A stretch of DNA of 64,000 nt from Gemmatimonadota bacterium (lineage in GTDB: Bacteria; Gemmatimonadota; Gemmatimonadetes; Longimicrobiales; Gaopeijiaceae), in the NCBI GenBank assembly GCA_041390105.1, contig JAWKQO010000001.1, positions 124,001-188,000 on the forward strand, in the 5' to 3' direction. The position numbers were made by a program, and so were the translations under genes. Each line of letters opens with the position of its first letter. The stretch's first letter is position 1. The notes below the pieces were generated by a model. It was not told where the DNA came from, made no database searches, and saw only the letters and a list, made by a program, of their open reading frames with translations. Of this stretch, positions 7,945-17,551 are shown piece after piece.

Positions 7945-9252
7945 TTGTCCAGCGGCATGGTGACCGCGCAGACCATGCAGCAGACGCGTCTCGCCAACGG
8001 CGTACACGTCCTGAGCGAAAGGATCGAGAGTGTACGATCTGTCGCGCTGGGCGTGTGGGTCCGTCACGGATCGGTGCACGATCCCATGGAGCACCTGGGT
8101 GCGAGCCACCTGCTCGAGCACATGGTGTTCAAGGGTACGCGTTCCCGTTCCGCCCGTGAGATCGTGCTGGCGCTCGAAGGGGTAGGCGGTTCGATCGACG
8201 CCTACACGAGCCGGGAGCAGACGGGCTATCAGGCACGGGTGCTGGATCAGCACCTGGACCTGGCGGTCGACGTTCTCGCGGATCTGGTGCTGGAGCCTCT
8301 ACTGCGCGATGAGGACCTCGAGCTCGAGCGCGACGTCGTGTTGGAGGAGATCTCGACCGTCGACGAGACGCCTGACGACCTGGTGTTCGAGCTGCACGGA
8401 GACTTGCTGTGGGCGGGGCATCCCTACGGCCGGTCCATCCTGGGGACCCGCGAGACGGTCTCTGCCATCGACGGTGCTGCGTTGCGTGCACTTCACGCCG
8501 CCCAGTATCGCGGATCCAATCTGGTCGTGGCCGCGGCTGGACACGTCGACCATGACGACTGGGTACGCACGGTGGAGAAGCGCTTCGGCGGCGCCGCTCC
8601 CCATTCTGGTAGCCCCCGGGTCGGTCCAGCCACACCGGTGCACGGCCGACTCGCGCATGTCGAACACCAGGGCGTCCAGACGCACATCGTGTTGGGGGCG
8701 GCAACGCCCGGGCACCGCGACCCTCGGCGGCATGCCCTGGTTCTTCTTTCCGCCGCATTCGGTGGGGGAATGAGTTCCCGCCTCTTTCAGCGACTCCGAG
8801 AGGAGCTGGCGCTCGGGTATGCGGTCTATTCGTACCAGTCCTTCAACCGGGACGCTGGCGTAACCGGGATGTACCTGGGCACGCGCCCCGGGTGGGAGGA
8901 GCGGGCGCTGGAGGCCATTCGTGCCGAGTATGCGCGCATGGCCCAGGAGGGCTTGCCCCCCGCGGAGCTGGATCAGATCAAGGAGCAGGTGAAGGGCCAG
9001 TTGCTGCTGTCCCTGGAATCCACGTCCGCCCGGCTGTACCGTCTGGCGGGGCACGCCCTCTTCGACGAGCCCTTCCGGTCGGTGGACGAGATCCTGGCGG
9101 ACATCGACGGCGTCACGGTCGAGGGGGCGCGGGCCGTGGCCGCGGAGTTCTTCGCGCCGGCCGAGCAGACCGTCCTGCTCCTGGGCCCGGCCCCGAAGCA
9201 GAGGACAGGCGCCGGGGCGTTCGCGCCGGCCTGGCCCGAGTTGGAAACGTAG
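7945..9252 (+). CDS. M16 family zinc peptidase (processing-peptidase-like)
   Basis: A 435-aa pitrilysin-family protease. The inverted zinc motif HLLEH is at residues 55-59 inside GASHLLEHMVFKGT, and the distal acidic ligand region (ELERDVVLEEI) follows about 75 residues on. The C-terminal half has the substrate-binding R/Y region (GGGMSSRLFQRLREE, LGYAVYSY). No signal peptide, so it is probably cytoplasmic. TTG 7945 has a GAGG eight bases upstream. The in-frame ATG at 7957 is an alternative. It starts 3 bases after pnp, matching the pnp-mlpA type order known in other phyla. Confidence 0.9.
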   Translation: MSSGMVTAQTMQQTRLANGVHVLSERIESVRSVALGVWVRHGSVHDPMEHLGASHLLEHMVFKGTRSRSAREIVLALEGVGGSIDAYTSREQTGYQARVLDQHLDLAVDVLADLVLEPLLRDEDLELERDVVLEEISTVDETPDDLVFELHGDLLWAGHPYGRSILGTRETVSAIDGAALRALHAAQYRGSNLVVAAAGHVDHDDWVRTVEKRFGGAAPHSGSPRVGPATPVHGRLAHVEHQGVQTHIVLGAATPGHRDPRRHALVLLSAAFGGGMSSRLFQRLREELALGYAVYSYQSFNRDAGVTGMYLGTRPGWEERALEAIRAEYARMAQEGLPPAELDQIKEQVKGQLLLSLESTSARLYRLAGHALFDEPFRSVDEILADIDGVTVEGARAVAAEFFAPAEQTVLLLGPAPKQRTGAGAFAPAWPELET

Positions 9253-9324
9253 TCCACCACGACCGGCCCGAGCGTCTCCCAAGGTCTGGAGGCGCGGGCT
9301 GGAAGACCACAGGAAGACACGGCG

Positions 9325-10455
9325 ATGCGCATCGGAGTCCCCAAAGAGATCAAGACCAACGAGAATCGCGTGGCACTCGTTCCCGCCGGCGCCGAGACGC
9401 TGGCCGAGCACGGCCACGATGTGGTGGTGGAGAAGGGAGCAGGTCTGGGAAGCGGCTTCACGGACCAGCAGTACGTGGAGGCCGGTGCCCGCATCGCCTC
9501 CGCTGCCGACGAGGTCTGGGCCCACGCCGAGATGATCCTCAAGGTGAAGGAGCCGATCGAGCCGGAGTGGCCTCGCATCCGCTCGGATCACGTCCTCTTC
9601 ACGTATTTCCATTTCGCGGCCTCGGAGCCTCTGACCAAGGCACTGCTCGCGTCCGGCTCCGTGTCGATCGCCTACGAGACGGTCCAGCTCCCCTCCGGTG
9701 AGCTGCCGCTGCTGACTCCGATGAGCGAGGTTGCCGGCCGCATGGCCATCCAGGAGGGCGCCAAGTACCTGGAGAAGTTCTTCGGCGGCAGCGGCATCCT
9801 CCTGGGCGGGGTTCCGGGCGTGCTCCCCGCCGAGGTCGTGGTCCTCGGCGGCGGTGTGGTGGGGACCCATGCGGCAAAGATGGCCGCGGGTCTGGGAGCC
9901 CATGTCACCATCCTCGACGTGTCCCTGGAGCGGATGCGTCACCTGTCGGATGTGATGCCCGCCAATGTGGATCTGCTGTACTCCAATCGCTACAACATCC
10001 GCGAGTGCCTGCGGCGGGCCGATCTCGTCGTCGGTGCCGTGCTCCTGCCCGGTAAGAAGGCGCCGAGCCTCGTCACCCGGGCCGACCTCTCAGACATGCG
10101 GGAGGGCTCGGTGATCGTGGACGTAGCGGTGGATCAGGGTGGTTGCGTCGAGACGATCAAGCCGACCACCCACGAAGACCCCATCTACACGGTCGACGGA
10201 GTCATCCACTACGGCGTGGCCAACATGCCGGGTGCCGTTCCGCGTACCAGCACGCTGGCGCTGACCAACGCCACGTTCCCCTACGCGCTGCGCCTGGCGA
10301 ACCTCGGGTGGAAGGCGGCCTGCCGCGCGGACCGGGCTCTGGCGCTCGGGGTCAACACGGTAGCCGGCTCGCTGACCTATCCGGGCGTGGCGGAAGCCTT
10401 CGACATGCCCTGTCGGGGCGTGGAGGACTTCCTTCAGGAGCCACTGCAGGTCTGA
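9325..10455 (+). CDS. ald: alanine dehydrogenase
   Basis: NAD-dependent interconversion of L-alanine and pyruvate plus ammonia. At 376 aa (family about 370), it starts with the signature MRIGVPKEIKTNENRVALVP. The pyruvate-site Lys follows in LKVKEPIEPEW, as do the catalytic-His segment TYFHFA and the dinucleotide fold VVLGGGVVGTHAAKMAAGLGA (about residues 170-190). The end VYTVDGVIHYGVANMPGAVP-like region is also typical. An AGGAAG element precedes the ATG. It may share a transcript with dut, which follows after 23 bases. Confidence 0.96.
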   Translation: MRIGVPKEIKTNENRVALVPAGAETLAEHGHDVVVEKGAGLGSGFTDQQYVEAGARIASAADEVWAHAEMILKVKEPIEPEWPRIRSDHVLFTYFHFAASEPLTKALLASGSVSIAYETVQLPSGELPLLTPMSEVAGRMAIQEGAKYLEKFFGGSGILLGGVPGVLPAEVVVLGGGVVGTHAAKMAAGLGAHVTILDVSLERMRHLSDVMPANVDLLYSNRYNIRECLRRADLVVGAVLLPGKKAPSLVTRADLSDMREGSVIVDVAVDQGGCVETIKPTTHEDPIYTVDGVIHYGVANMPGAVPRTSTLALTNATFPYALRLANLGWKAACRADRALALGVNTVAGSLTYPGVAEAFDMPCRGVEDFLQEPLQV

Positions 10456-10478
10456 TTCGGTCGGGCGCGGGAGGAACC

Positions 10479-10919
10479 GTGGACGTTCGATTCCGTAGGC
10501 TGGCCGGGAACGCGGACCTGCCGTTGCCCGAGCGAGCCAGCGCCCACGCCGCCGGGTACGATGTGCGCTCGGCGGAACCGGGGTTCGTCCTGCAACCGGG
10601 CGAGATTCGGGCAGTGGGGACGGGCCTGGCGATGGAGCTCCCGGAGGGAGTCGAGTGCCAGGTCCGTCCCCGCTCCGGCCTCGCGCTGCGCCATGGGATC
10701 ACCATGCCCAACGCGCCCGGCACCATCGACCCGGACTATCGCGGAGAGCTCAAGGTCCCGCTGCAGAACCTGGGACGGGAGCCGTACCGCATCGAGCGCG
10801 GGGAGCGCATCGGGCAGCTGGTGTTCGCCCGATTCGAGACACCGCGTTTGATCGAGGTCGACACGCTTCGAGCCACGGTTCGGGGCGAGGGTGGTTTCGG
10901 CAGTACCGGCACCGCCTGA
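10479..10919 (+). CDS. dut: dUTP diphosphatase
   Basis: Hydrolyses dUTP to dUMP and PPi, keeping uracil out of DNA. At 146 aa, it has the five trimeric dUTPase motifs in order: AGYDVRSAE, RPRSGLALRHGI, NAPGTIDPDYRGEL, RIGQLVFARF and the C-terminal GGFGSTG arm. The GTG at 10479 is chosen because a strong GGGAGGA lies 4-9 bases before it, and it follows ald by only 23 bases. The frame stays open upstream inside ald, but that part is not dUTPase-like. Confidence 0.96.
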   Translation: MDVRFRRLAGNADLPLPERASAHAAGYDVRSAEPGFVLQPGEIRAVGTGLAMELPEGVECQVRPRSGLALRHGITMPNAPGTIDPDYRGELKVPLQNLGREPYRIERGERIGQLVFARFETPRLIEVDTLRATVRGEGGFGSTGTA

Positions 10920-10981
10920 AGGGGGCCTTCCTGGCGCCTGCGCATGTGCCGCGCGCAGCCTCTTGGAGCCGGGTACCGTTC

Positions 10982-11010
10982 TTGCAAAGTGCCATGACCT
11001 CGGGTAGCTT
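10982..11010 (+). promoter_or_regulatory. possible mreB promoter
   Basis: TTGCAA (10982-10987), a 17-bp spacer and TAGCTT (11005-11010) lie in the 170-bp gap before mreB, about 80 bases upstream of its start. The -10 match is weak, and the case rests on spacing and position. Confidence 0.3.
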
Positions 11011-11089
11011 CGGGCACCCTTCCTGGGGGTCGGGTCCGTAGCGTCCCATCACACAACTTCTGTCCAGACCAGCCGGAGAAAATACGCCT

Positions 11090-12124
11090 TTGGCTCGCTG
11101 GTTCACTCCCGGACGCCTCTTTCCGGGAAACGACATCGCCGTCGATCTGGGGACAGCCAACACGCTCGTCTACGTCAAGGGCGAGGGCATCGTGCTGAAC
11201 GAGCCCTCGGTCGTTGCCGTCGAGAAGGGCTCGGGCCGGATCAAGGGCATCGGGCTCGAGGCCAAGCGTATGCTGGGCCGCACCCCGGAGGGGATCGAGG
11301 CCGTCCGTCCGTTGAAGGATGGCGTCATCGCGGACGTGGACGTGACCGAGATGATGCTCCGGCACTTCCTTACCCAGGTGACGCACCGGCGCATGCTCCG
11401 CCTCAAGCCCAAGGTGGTCGTGGGCGTGCCCTCGGGCATTACCGAGCTGGAGCGGCGCGCCGTGCGGTCCTCCGCGCTTACCGCGGGAGCCAAGGCCGTC
11501 TACATGATCGATGAGCCGATGGCCGCGGCCATCGGCGTGGGGCTGCCCATCGAGACGCCGACCGGCAACATGGTCATCGACATCGGGGGCGGGACCACGG
11601 AGATCGCCGTGATCGCGCTCTCCGGCATCGTCTCCAACACCTCGATCCGAGTCGGCGGCGATGAGCTCGATTCGGCCATCGTCACCTTCCTGCGCAAGAA
11701 CTACAACCTCCTGATCGGCGAGCCCACCGCGGAAGCGATCAAGATCCAGATCGGATCGGCGTTCGACTTCGGGGAGGAGCGCGAGATGGAGGTCAAGGGA
11801 CGTGACCTGGTCAGTGGGATCCCGAAGACCGTTACCGTACACTCCCAGGAGATCCGGGAGTGCATCCAGGAGCCCATCCAGACGATCGTCGAAGCAGTCA
11901 AGCGCGCGCTCGAGATCACGCCCCCCGAGTTGTCTTCGGACATCGTGGACCGCGGCATCGTGATGACGGGTGGCGGCGCGCTGATCCGCGGGCTCGATCG
12001 CCTGCTCCAGCATGAGACGCACCTGCCGATCCATGTGGACGAAGAGCCGCTCACCTGCGTGGTGCGCGGGGCAGGGCGAGTCCTCGACGATTTCGAGAAG
12101 TACCGGAACGTCCTGACGGCCTGA
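11090..12124 (+). CDS. mreB: rod shape-determining actin MreB
   Basis: The bacterial actin that organises lateral wall synthesis. At 344 aa it has the actin-fold ATP motifs: phosphate 1 IAVDLGTANTLVYVKGEG near the N-terminus, phosphate 2 VIDIGGGTTEIAVI (about residue 163), and the adenosine motif VMTGGGALIRGLDRLL (about 288). An N-terminal amphipathic MARWF segment suits membrane binding. TTG 11090 is the start, with a GGAG element upstream. It heads the five-gene rod operon. Confidence 0.97.
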   Translation: MARWFTPGRLFPGNDIAVDLGTANTLVYVKGEGIVLNEPSVVAVEKGSGRIKGIGLEAKRMLGRTPEGIEAVRPLKDGVIADVDVTEMMLRHFLTQVTHRRMLRLKPKVVVGVPSGITELERRAVRSSALTAGAKAVYMIDEPMAAAIGVGLPIETPTGNMVIDIGGGTTEIAVIALSGIVSNTSIRVGGDELDSAIVTFLRKNYNLLIGEPTAEAIKIQIGSAFDFGEEREMEVKGRDLVSGIPKTVTVHSQEIRECIQEPIQTIVEAVKRALEITPPELSSDIVDRGIVMTGGGALIRGLDRLLQHETHLPIHVDEEPLTCVVRGAGRVLDDFEKYRNVLTA

Positions 12125-12134
12125 GGCCGGACGG

Positions 12135-13067
12135 ATGCCGCCCTACGCAGAGCCGCAGGAGCAGCAGGGTCGCAGGGAGATCCTGCAGGCGTTGGGCATC
12201 GTCTTCTTCGCCTACATCCTCAGCGTGTTGCCTCCCGGTGCCCAGGGCTGGATCGGCGCCGGGCTGCGCGTTTCGGTGCTCGCTCCCTTCATCTGGGTCC
12301 AGGAGTCCCTGGCCGAGGCGCGCGTCCAGGCCACGGCGGCCAGCCTGCTCCAGAGCCGCCTGGATTCGCTCACAGCGGAAGTCACGGCCAACCGCGCCGT
12401 GGTGGAGGAGAATCGCCGCCTGCGGGCACTCCTGGGCCTCGCAGCCCGACCGGCGGTGGACGTGGTGCCGGCCAGCGTCGTGCGCACGGGGACCGCAGGG
12501 TCGGCGGGGACCTTCATGCTCGATGTGGGGCTCGCCGACGGGGTGCGGCCCAACGCACCGGTGATCGTTGCGGAGGGCCTGGTGGGCATTGTTCGCGAGG
12601 TCGCCGACCACGCCTCGATTGCCATGGACTGGACGAACCCCGACTTCCGCGTCAGTGCCATGACGCAGAATGGGCAGGAGTACGGCATCGTCGAGCCGCA
12701 GAGGGGTGTGTTCGGCGAGCTGGACCGCATGCTCTGGAGCGGCGCCCCCTACTTCGGCGAGTTGACGGAGGGGACGGCGGTGGTGACCAGCGGTCGCGGG
12801 GGGCTCTACCCCAGGGGTATTCCGGTGGGCACCATCGATGGCCAGGCCCAGGTGGACGAGGGATGGCGTCGTAGCTACTGGGTGCGCCCCGTCGTGGACG
12901 CGGGCAGCGTCACGCACGTCTTGGTGGTCCTCTGGGGCGGCGGCGCGACGGGCGGGCCCAATCCGCCCGACTGGTGGCGAACGGTGGGACCGGACGCGGG
13001 TGCCGATCCGGGGGACCTGCCGCCGCCTACGCTGGCGGTTCCCGACACCGGAGGTGCGGGCCGATGA
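12135..13067 (+). CDS. mreC: rod shape-determining protein MreC
   Basis: Periplasmic scaffold of the elongasome, linking MreB/MreD with PBP2. It has 310 aa, with one N-terminal membrane helix (about residues 17-40) and then a coiled coil (QATAASLLQSRLDSLTAEV region). The double beta-barrel domain holds the typical GLADGV, VVAEGLVGIV and VVTSGRGGLYPRGIPVGTI segments. The C-terminal tail is Gly/Pro/Asp rich and may be disordered. Its stop overlaps the mreD start by four bases. Confidence 0.94.
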   Translation: MPPYAEPQEQQGRREILQALGIVFFAYILSVLPPGAQGWIGAGLRVSVLAPFIWVQESLAEARVQATAASLLQSRLDSLTAEVTANRAVVEENRRLRALLGLAARPAVDVVPASVVRTGTAGSAGTFMLDVGLADGVRPNAPVIVAEGLVGIVREVADHASIAMDWTNPDFRVSAMTQNGQEYGIVEPQRGVFGELDRMLWSGAPYFGELTEGTAVVTSGRGGLYPRGIPVGTIDGQAQVDEGWRRSYWVRPVVDAGSVTHVLVVLWGGGATGGPNPPDWWRTVGPDAGADPGDLPPPTLAVPDTGGAGR

Positions 13068-13546
13068 CGACGTCGGGGGGCCGGCTTGCCTTCGTCACGG
13101 CGCTACTCGTCCTGTGCCACCTGGTCCTGCACGTGGCCTTTGGCATCGGGCGCGGGGCCCCCGACCTTTTCGCGGTAGCCGTGCTGCTGGCGTCGCGCCA
13201 GATCGGCGCGCGGGGCGGTGCCACGCTCGGTGTCTGCCTGGGTCTGCTGGAGGATGCCTTTTCCGTGCTTTCGTTCGGCGCGAGCGCCGTGTCGCTGGGC
13301 ATGGTAGGCGTGCTGGGAGGGGCGACCCGTGACCTCTTCGTCGGGGACTCGCGGACGTTCCGCATCACGTATCTTTGGTTGGGTGTCTGGCTGCGGGGCC
13401 TGGTCTTCTGGTTGCTGACCGCACCGGCCGCACGCTCTGCGCTCCAGCGTGCCCTGTTCGTGGAGGCACCCCTGGACGCGCTCTATGCGGCAGCGATCGG
13501 TTGGCTGGTCTTCGCGCTGACGGGGATCGGAGCGACGGAACGATGA
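13064..13546 (+). CDS. mreD: rod shape-determining protein MreD
   Basis: A small polytopic membrane protein of the elongasome. At 160 aa (typical 160-180), it has about five hydrophobic helices with the APDLFAVAVLLASRQIGARGG and LGLLEDAFS segments seen in MreD. The ATG at 13064 overlaps the mreC stop (ATGA), and its own stop overlaps the PBP2 start in the same way. The call rests on size, topology and position between mreC and mrdA. Confidence 0.88.
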   Translation: MTTSGGRLAFVTALLVLCHLVLHVAFGIGRGAPDLFAVAVLLASRQIGARGGATLGVCLGLLEDAFSVLSFGASAVSLGMVGVLGGATRDLFVGDSRTFRITYLWLGVWLRGLVFWLLTAPAARSALQRALFVEAPLDALYAAAIGWLVFALTGIGATER

Positions 13547-15402
13547 ATCACGATCATCCCCACGAGCGGCGACGCCGTGCTCAGATCGCCAGCGTGGTCG
13601 TCACGGCTCTGCTGGGGGTTCTGGGGTTGGTGTCGTTCCGCCTCCAGGTGTTGGGGTCCGATCAGTGGATCCTGCAGTCGGAGTCCAACCGCTTGCGTCC
13701 CCTGCCGCTGCCGCCGCCGCGCGGGACGATCTTCGATCGCAACGGTCGCGTCGTGGCGGAGAGCGTCCCCGGCTATGAGGTGACGTTGCTGCCCGGGCCC
13801 GCCGACAGCATGCACGCGGTGCTGGAACGCATCCGACCCTACCTGGGGCTGCAGGACCGTGACATCGAGTCGTTGATGCGCACCGTTCGACGCTATCCAC
13901 GTCAGCCCTTGCTGGTGGAACGCGACGCGGACTTCGCGGCGGTCGCCGCCCTGGAGGAGCGCCGTTCCATGTTCCCCAGCGTATTCATCGACATGCGACC
14001 CAAGCGTCGCTACGTGGCGGGCGAAGCGACCGCGCACGTCGTCGGGTATGTAGGAGAGATCAGCCCAGGCGAGCTGGAGCGGCCCGAGTTCGAGGGCTAC
14101 GAGCCGCGTTGGATCATCGGGAAGGAAGGTCTGGAGCGGACCTACGAGCAGGCGCTGCAAGGCACCTACGGCGTGCGCTACGTAGAGGTGGATGCGCGCG
14201 GTGCCATCGTGGGCTCGTTCCGCGGCTACCAGGAGGAGCCGGCCGTGCCGGGGCAGGATCTGGAGTTGAACCTGGACCTCGACCTGATGGAGTGGATCCA
14301 CCACATCTTCCCCGACTCGATGGCGGGAGCCGTGGTGGCGCTCGACGTCGAGGAAGGCGGAGTGCTGGCGTTGTACTCTGCGCCCACCTTCGACGCCAAC
14401 CTACTGGTGGGGTCGATCGACCGCGCGACCTGGGCGACGTTGAACACCAACCCCTACCATCCCCTCCTCAACCGCGCGACCCAGGGACACTACGCGCCTG
14501 CGTCGACGTTCAAGCTGGCCACCGCTGCTGTGGGGCTCGAACTGGGTGTGGTGACGCCAGACGAGTTCATGCCCGAACCCTGTCGGGGTGCGTTTCGCTA
14601 CGGCCGCATCTTCCACTGTCACGATCGGAGCGGCCACGGCTATCTGGATCTGGCGGGAGCCATCGCCAACTCCTGCGACATCTACTTCTATCAGCTGGGT
14701 CTCAGAATCGGCTTGCAGCCCTTCCTCGACGACGTCGGAAAGCTCGGGTTTCGATCGCAGTGCGGGATCGACCTCCCCACGGAGCGAGCTGGCGAGTTGC
14801 CCGACGGACCGAGCTGGTGGGAGCGCAACTACGGCTACCGACCCAACCCGAGTGAGGTGATCTCGTTGTCCATCGGGCAGGGGCCCAATGGTCAAACGCC
14901 GCTGAAGATGGCGCAGTTCTATCTGGCGCTGGCTCGCCGCGGTCAGGCTCCGACGCCGCGACTGGCCCGCGACGAGCAGCCACCGGAAGGGCTTACGCTC
15001 GACATCGCTCCGGAGAACATCGAAGCGCTCTGGGACGGGTTGTTGAGTGTGATGGAGCCCGGCGGTACCGGGCACCTGTCGTCGCTCGAGCACTGGGATC
15101 TGTGGGGAAAGAGCGGGACCGGCCAGAACGAAACGGGCCGGGACCACGCCTGGTTCGCCGGCTTCGGTGGTCCGATCGGCGGGGATCCCGAAGTCGTCGT
15201 GGTGGCGCTCGTGGAGCAGGGCGAGAGCGGCTCCCGCATGGCCGCTCCGGTCATGGCCAAGACGGTCGACTACTACCTGCGCAAGAAGCACGGCCTGCCT
15301 CTCGACACGGTGCAGACGCTGCGCGAGTACTACCAGCGCGGGCGACCGGCGCCGTGGGCCAACCGTACGCGCCCACGGCCGCGCCCGGTCGCGGACGGAT
15401 GA
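13543..15402 (+). CDS. mrdA: penicillin-binding protein 2 (elongasome transpeptidase)
   Basis: Class B PBP making peptide cross-links in side-wall peptidoglycan. It has 619 aa, with an N-terminal membrane helix (about 12-32), a pedestal domain with the PPPRGTIFDRNG box, and the transpeptidase domain. In the latter, S321-T-F-K324 is the nucleophile motif, NSCD the PBP2-type SxD variant of SxN, and K523-S-G-T the third motif. A Pro/Arg-rich tail ends the protein. It overlaps both mreD and rodA by four bases, so the set is translationally coupled. Confidence 0.95.
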   Translation: MNHDHPHERRRRAQIASVVVTALLGVLGLVSFRLQVLGSDQWILQSESNRLRPLPLPPPRGTIFDRNGRVVAESVPGYEVTLLPGPADSMHAVLERIRPYLGLQDRDIESLMRTVRRYPRQPLLVERDADFAAVAALEERRSMFPSVFIDMRPKRRYVAGEATAHVVGYVGEISPGELERPEFEGYEPRWIIGKEGLERTYEQALQGTYGVRYVEVDARGAIVGSFRGYQEEPAVPGQDLELNLDLDLMEWIHHIFPDSMAGAVVALDVEEGGVLALYSAPTFDANLLVGSIDRATWATLNTNPYHPLLNRATQGHYAPASTFKLATAAVGLELGVVTPDEFMPEPCRGAFRYGRIFHCHDRSGHGYLDLAGAIANSCDIYFYQLGLRIGLQPFLDDVGKLGFRSQCGIDLPTERAGELPDGPSWWERNYGYRPNPSEVISLSIGQGPNGQTPLKMAQFYLALARRGQAPTPRLARDEQPPEGLTLDIAPENIEALWDGLLSVMEPGGTGHLSSLEHWDLWGKSGTGQNETGRDHAWFAGFGGPIGGDPEVVVVALVEQGESGSRMAAPVMAKTVDYYLRKKHGLPLDTVQTLREYYQRGRPAPWANRTRPRPRPVADG

Positions 15403-16637
15403 GCGGAGCGTTCCGCCGTTGGGCGGGCGATCCCGCCATGGTGATCGGACTGTTCGCGATCTCGGCGTTCGGGATCGCGATGATCTACTCGGCGGGCGTG
15501 CTCAACATTCCCAGCCCCGTGGTGCAGGGGGCCTGGATCCGTCAGGCGGTCTGGTTCGGGTTGGCCCTTGTCGTGTTCACCGCCGTGCGCCGCATCCCGG
15601 CCCGCTGGTTGGAGTGGTTCGCCGTCCCCGGCTACGTGATGGGCATCCTTCTGCTGATGGCCACCCTGGTGATCGGGACGGGCGCCGGCACCGCAGCCGG
15701 CACCAAGAGCTTCATCCAGCTGGGGCCTCTGCGCTTCCAGCCGGCCGAGGTGGCCAAGATCACCACCATCCTGGCACTGGCCCGGCTACTGGGCTCCCGT
15801 GAGGAGGCGCCCCGCTACCTGCGGGAGCTGGTCCCGGCGGCCTTCCTCGCGGCTCTGCCGCTGGGCTTGGTGGTGCTGCAGCCGGACCTGGGCACGGCCA
15901 TGGCCTTCGTCGGGATCCTGTTCGCCGCGCTGTTCTGGGCCGGGACCCCCTGGTGGATGCTCCTGCTCCTCGCCAGCCCGGGACCGGCGCTGATCCTGAC
16001 GTTCGACACCCGATTCTGGTCCGTGTACATGGTGGCGGTGGTGGTCTTCCTGTATGTCCTGCGCTACCGGGTCTACCTGGTGGAGTCGGTGGCGGTGGTG
16101 CTCGGGAACCTGGCGGCGGGCACCGTTGCCACACCCCTGTGGAATTCCCTGGCCGAGTATCAGAAGGACCGGCTGCTCGTCTTCCTCGACCCCAGCGCCG
16201 ATCCACTGGGGGCGGGCTACCACCTGATCCAGTCCAAGGTGGCCATCGGGTCCGGGGGCTTTGGTGGGAAGGGCTTCACCCTTGGCACCCAGAAGCGCCT
16301 CGACTTCCTGCCCGAGCAGCACACCGACTTCATTTTCAGTGTGATCGGCGAGGAGTTCGGGTTCATCGGCACCTCGCTGCTCCTGTTGGCCTTCGCCTTC
16401 GTGCTCCTGCGCCTGGTGCGCCTGGCCGAGGACGAGGCCCCCAACGCGTTTGCCGGGATCGTCTGCCTCGGTATCTTCGGCTCCTGGCTCGTCCATATCT
16501 TCGTGAACGTCGGGATGACGATCGGGGTGGTTCCCGTGACCGGTATCCCGCTCCCGTTCGTCAGCTATGGCGGCTCGTTTCTGCTGATGTCCTGGCTGGC
16601 GGCAGGGGTGGCCCTGCGGAGCCTGGAGGAGGACTAG
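15399..16637 (+). CDS. rodA: SEDS peptidoglycan glycosyltransferase RodA
   Basis: Polymerises lipid II glycan strands together with PBP2. A 412-aa protein with about ten membrane helices. SEDS features seen: AGTKSFIQLGPLRFQPAE after the third helix, LQPDLGTAMAF carrying the catalytic Asp, QSKVAIGSGGFGGKG in the long extracellular loop, and GIPLPFVSYGGS near the C-terminus. The ATG at 15399 overlaps the PBP2 stop. Last gene of the rod operon proper; accD follows after four bases. Confidence 0.96.
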   Translation: MSGAFRRWAGDPAMVIGLFAISAFGIAMIYSAGVLNIPSPVVQGAWIRQAVWFGLALVVFTAVRRIPARWLEWFAVPGYVMGILLLMATLVIGTGAGTAAGTKSFIQLGPLRFQPAEVAKITTILALARLLGSREEAPRYLRELVPAAFLAALPLGLVVLQPDLGTAMAFVGILFAALFWAGTPWWMLLLLASPGPALILTFDTRFWSVYMVAVVVFLYVLRYRVYLVESVAVVLGNLAAGTVATPLWNSLAEYQKDRLLVFLDPSADPLGAGYHLIQSKVAIGSGGFGGKGFTLGTQKRLDFLPEQHTDFIFSVIGEEFGFIGTSLLLLAFAFVLLRLVRLAEDEAPNAFAGIVCLGIFGSWLVHIFVNVGMTIGVVPVTGIPLPFVSYGGSFLLMSWLAAGVALRSLEED

Positions 16638-16641
16638 TCCT

Positions 16642-17538
16642 TTGGCGGCTTGGTTCCGGAGACCCAAGGGTCCCCTGAAGAAGCAAGAGAAGCGCGACGT
16701 ACCCCGGGACGTCTTCGACAAGTGCCCGGGGTGCGGCGAGATCCTGTATTCGGAGAACCTCGCCAAGAACCTCGGGGTCTGCCCGACCTGCGGGCACCAC
16801 ACTCGGGTCACGGCGGAGCGCTACCTGGACCTGATCCTGGATTCCGGTTCGTTCCAGGAGTGGGACGCGGACCTGAGAAGCGACGATCCACTCCACTTCA
16901 CCGATCTCAAGCCCTACGGCGAGCGGTTGGTGGCGGCTGAGCGAAAGGTGGGGCGCTCCGACGCGGTGATCACCGGGGCAGGTCGCTTGGATGGCCGGGA
17001 CGTGATCGTGGCCGTCATGGACTTCCGCTTCATCGGTGGGTCCATGGGGTCGGTGGTGGGTGAGAAGATCGCGAGGGCGGGGCGAGGTGCCCTGGAGCGT
17101 CGGCAGCCACTCCTGGTCTTGAGCGCCTCCGGAGGGGCGCGCATGCAGGAAGGGATCTTCTCGCTGATGCAGATGGCCAAGACCTCCGCGGTGCTGGCCC
17201 GTCTGCACGACGCGGGAATCCCCTTCATCTCCATCCTGACCGATCCCACCACCGGGGGCGTCACGGCCTCCTTCGCCATGCTGGGCGACATCATCCTGGC
17301 GGAGCCGGGCGCCTTGATCGGCTTCGCCGGTCCCCGGGTCATCGAGGAGACCATCCGGCAGGAGCTGCCCGAGGGATTCCAGCGCTCGGAGTTCCTGCTG
17401 ACCCACGGCATGGTGGACCGGGTCGTCGACCGGCGAGAGCTCAAGGCGTCGCTCGGGCGCCTCCTCGCTCATCTGCTCGGCCCGGTGGCCAGGGTCCGGT
17501 CCGGTCCGCACTCCCTGGGCGCCTCGGTCCCGGGATAG
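16642..17538 (+). CDS. accD: acetyl-CoA carboxylase carboxyltransferase beta subunit
   Basis: Transfers the carboxyl group from biotin to acetyl-CoA in the first step of fatty acid synthesis, with AccA (not in view). It has 298 aa. The N-terminal four-Cys zinc ribbon is CPGCGEILY and CPTCGHH (residues about 29-51), and the crotonase-fold body contains LSASGGARMQEG and LTDPTTGGVTASFAMLGD. TTG 16642 is the start, with GAGGAGGA about ten bases upstream. It is followed by folC, the same neighbour as in E. coli. Confidence 0.96.
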   Translation: MAAWFRRPKGPLKKQEKRDVPRDVFDKCPGCGEILYSENLAKNLGVCPTCGHHTRVTAERYLDLILDSGSFQEWDADLRSDDPLHFTDLKPYGERLVAAERKVGRSDAVITGAGRLDGRDVIVAVMDFRFIGGSMGSVVGEKIARAGRGALERRQPLLVLSASGGARMQEGIFSLMQMAKTSAVLARLHDAGIPFISILTDPTTGGVTASFAMLGDIILAEPGALIGFAGPRVIEETIRQELPEGFQRSEFLLTHGMVDRVVDRRELKASLGRLLAHLLGPVARVRSGPHSLGASVPG

Positions 17539-17551
17539 CCACGGAACCGGC

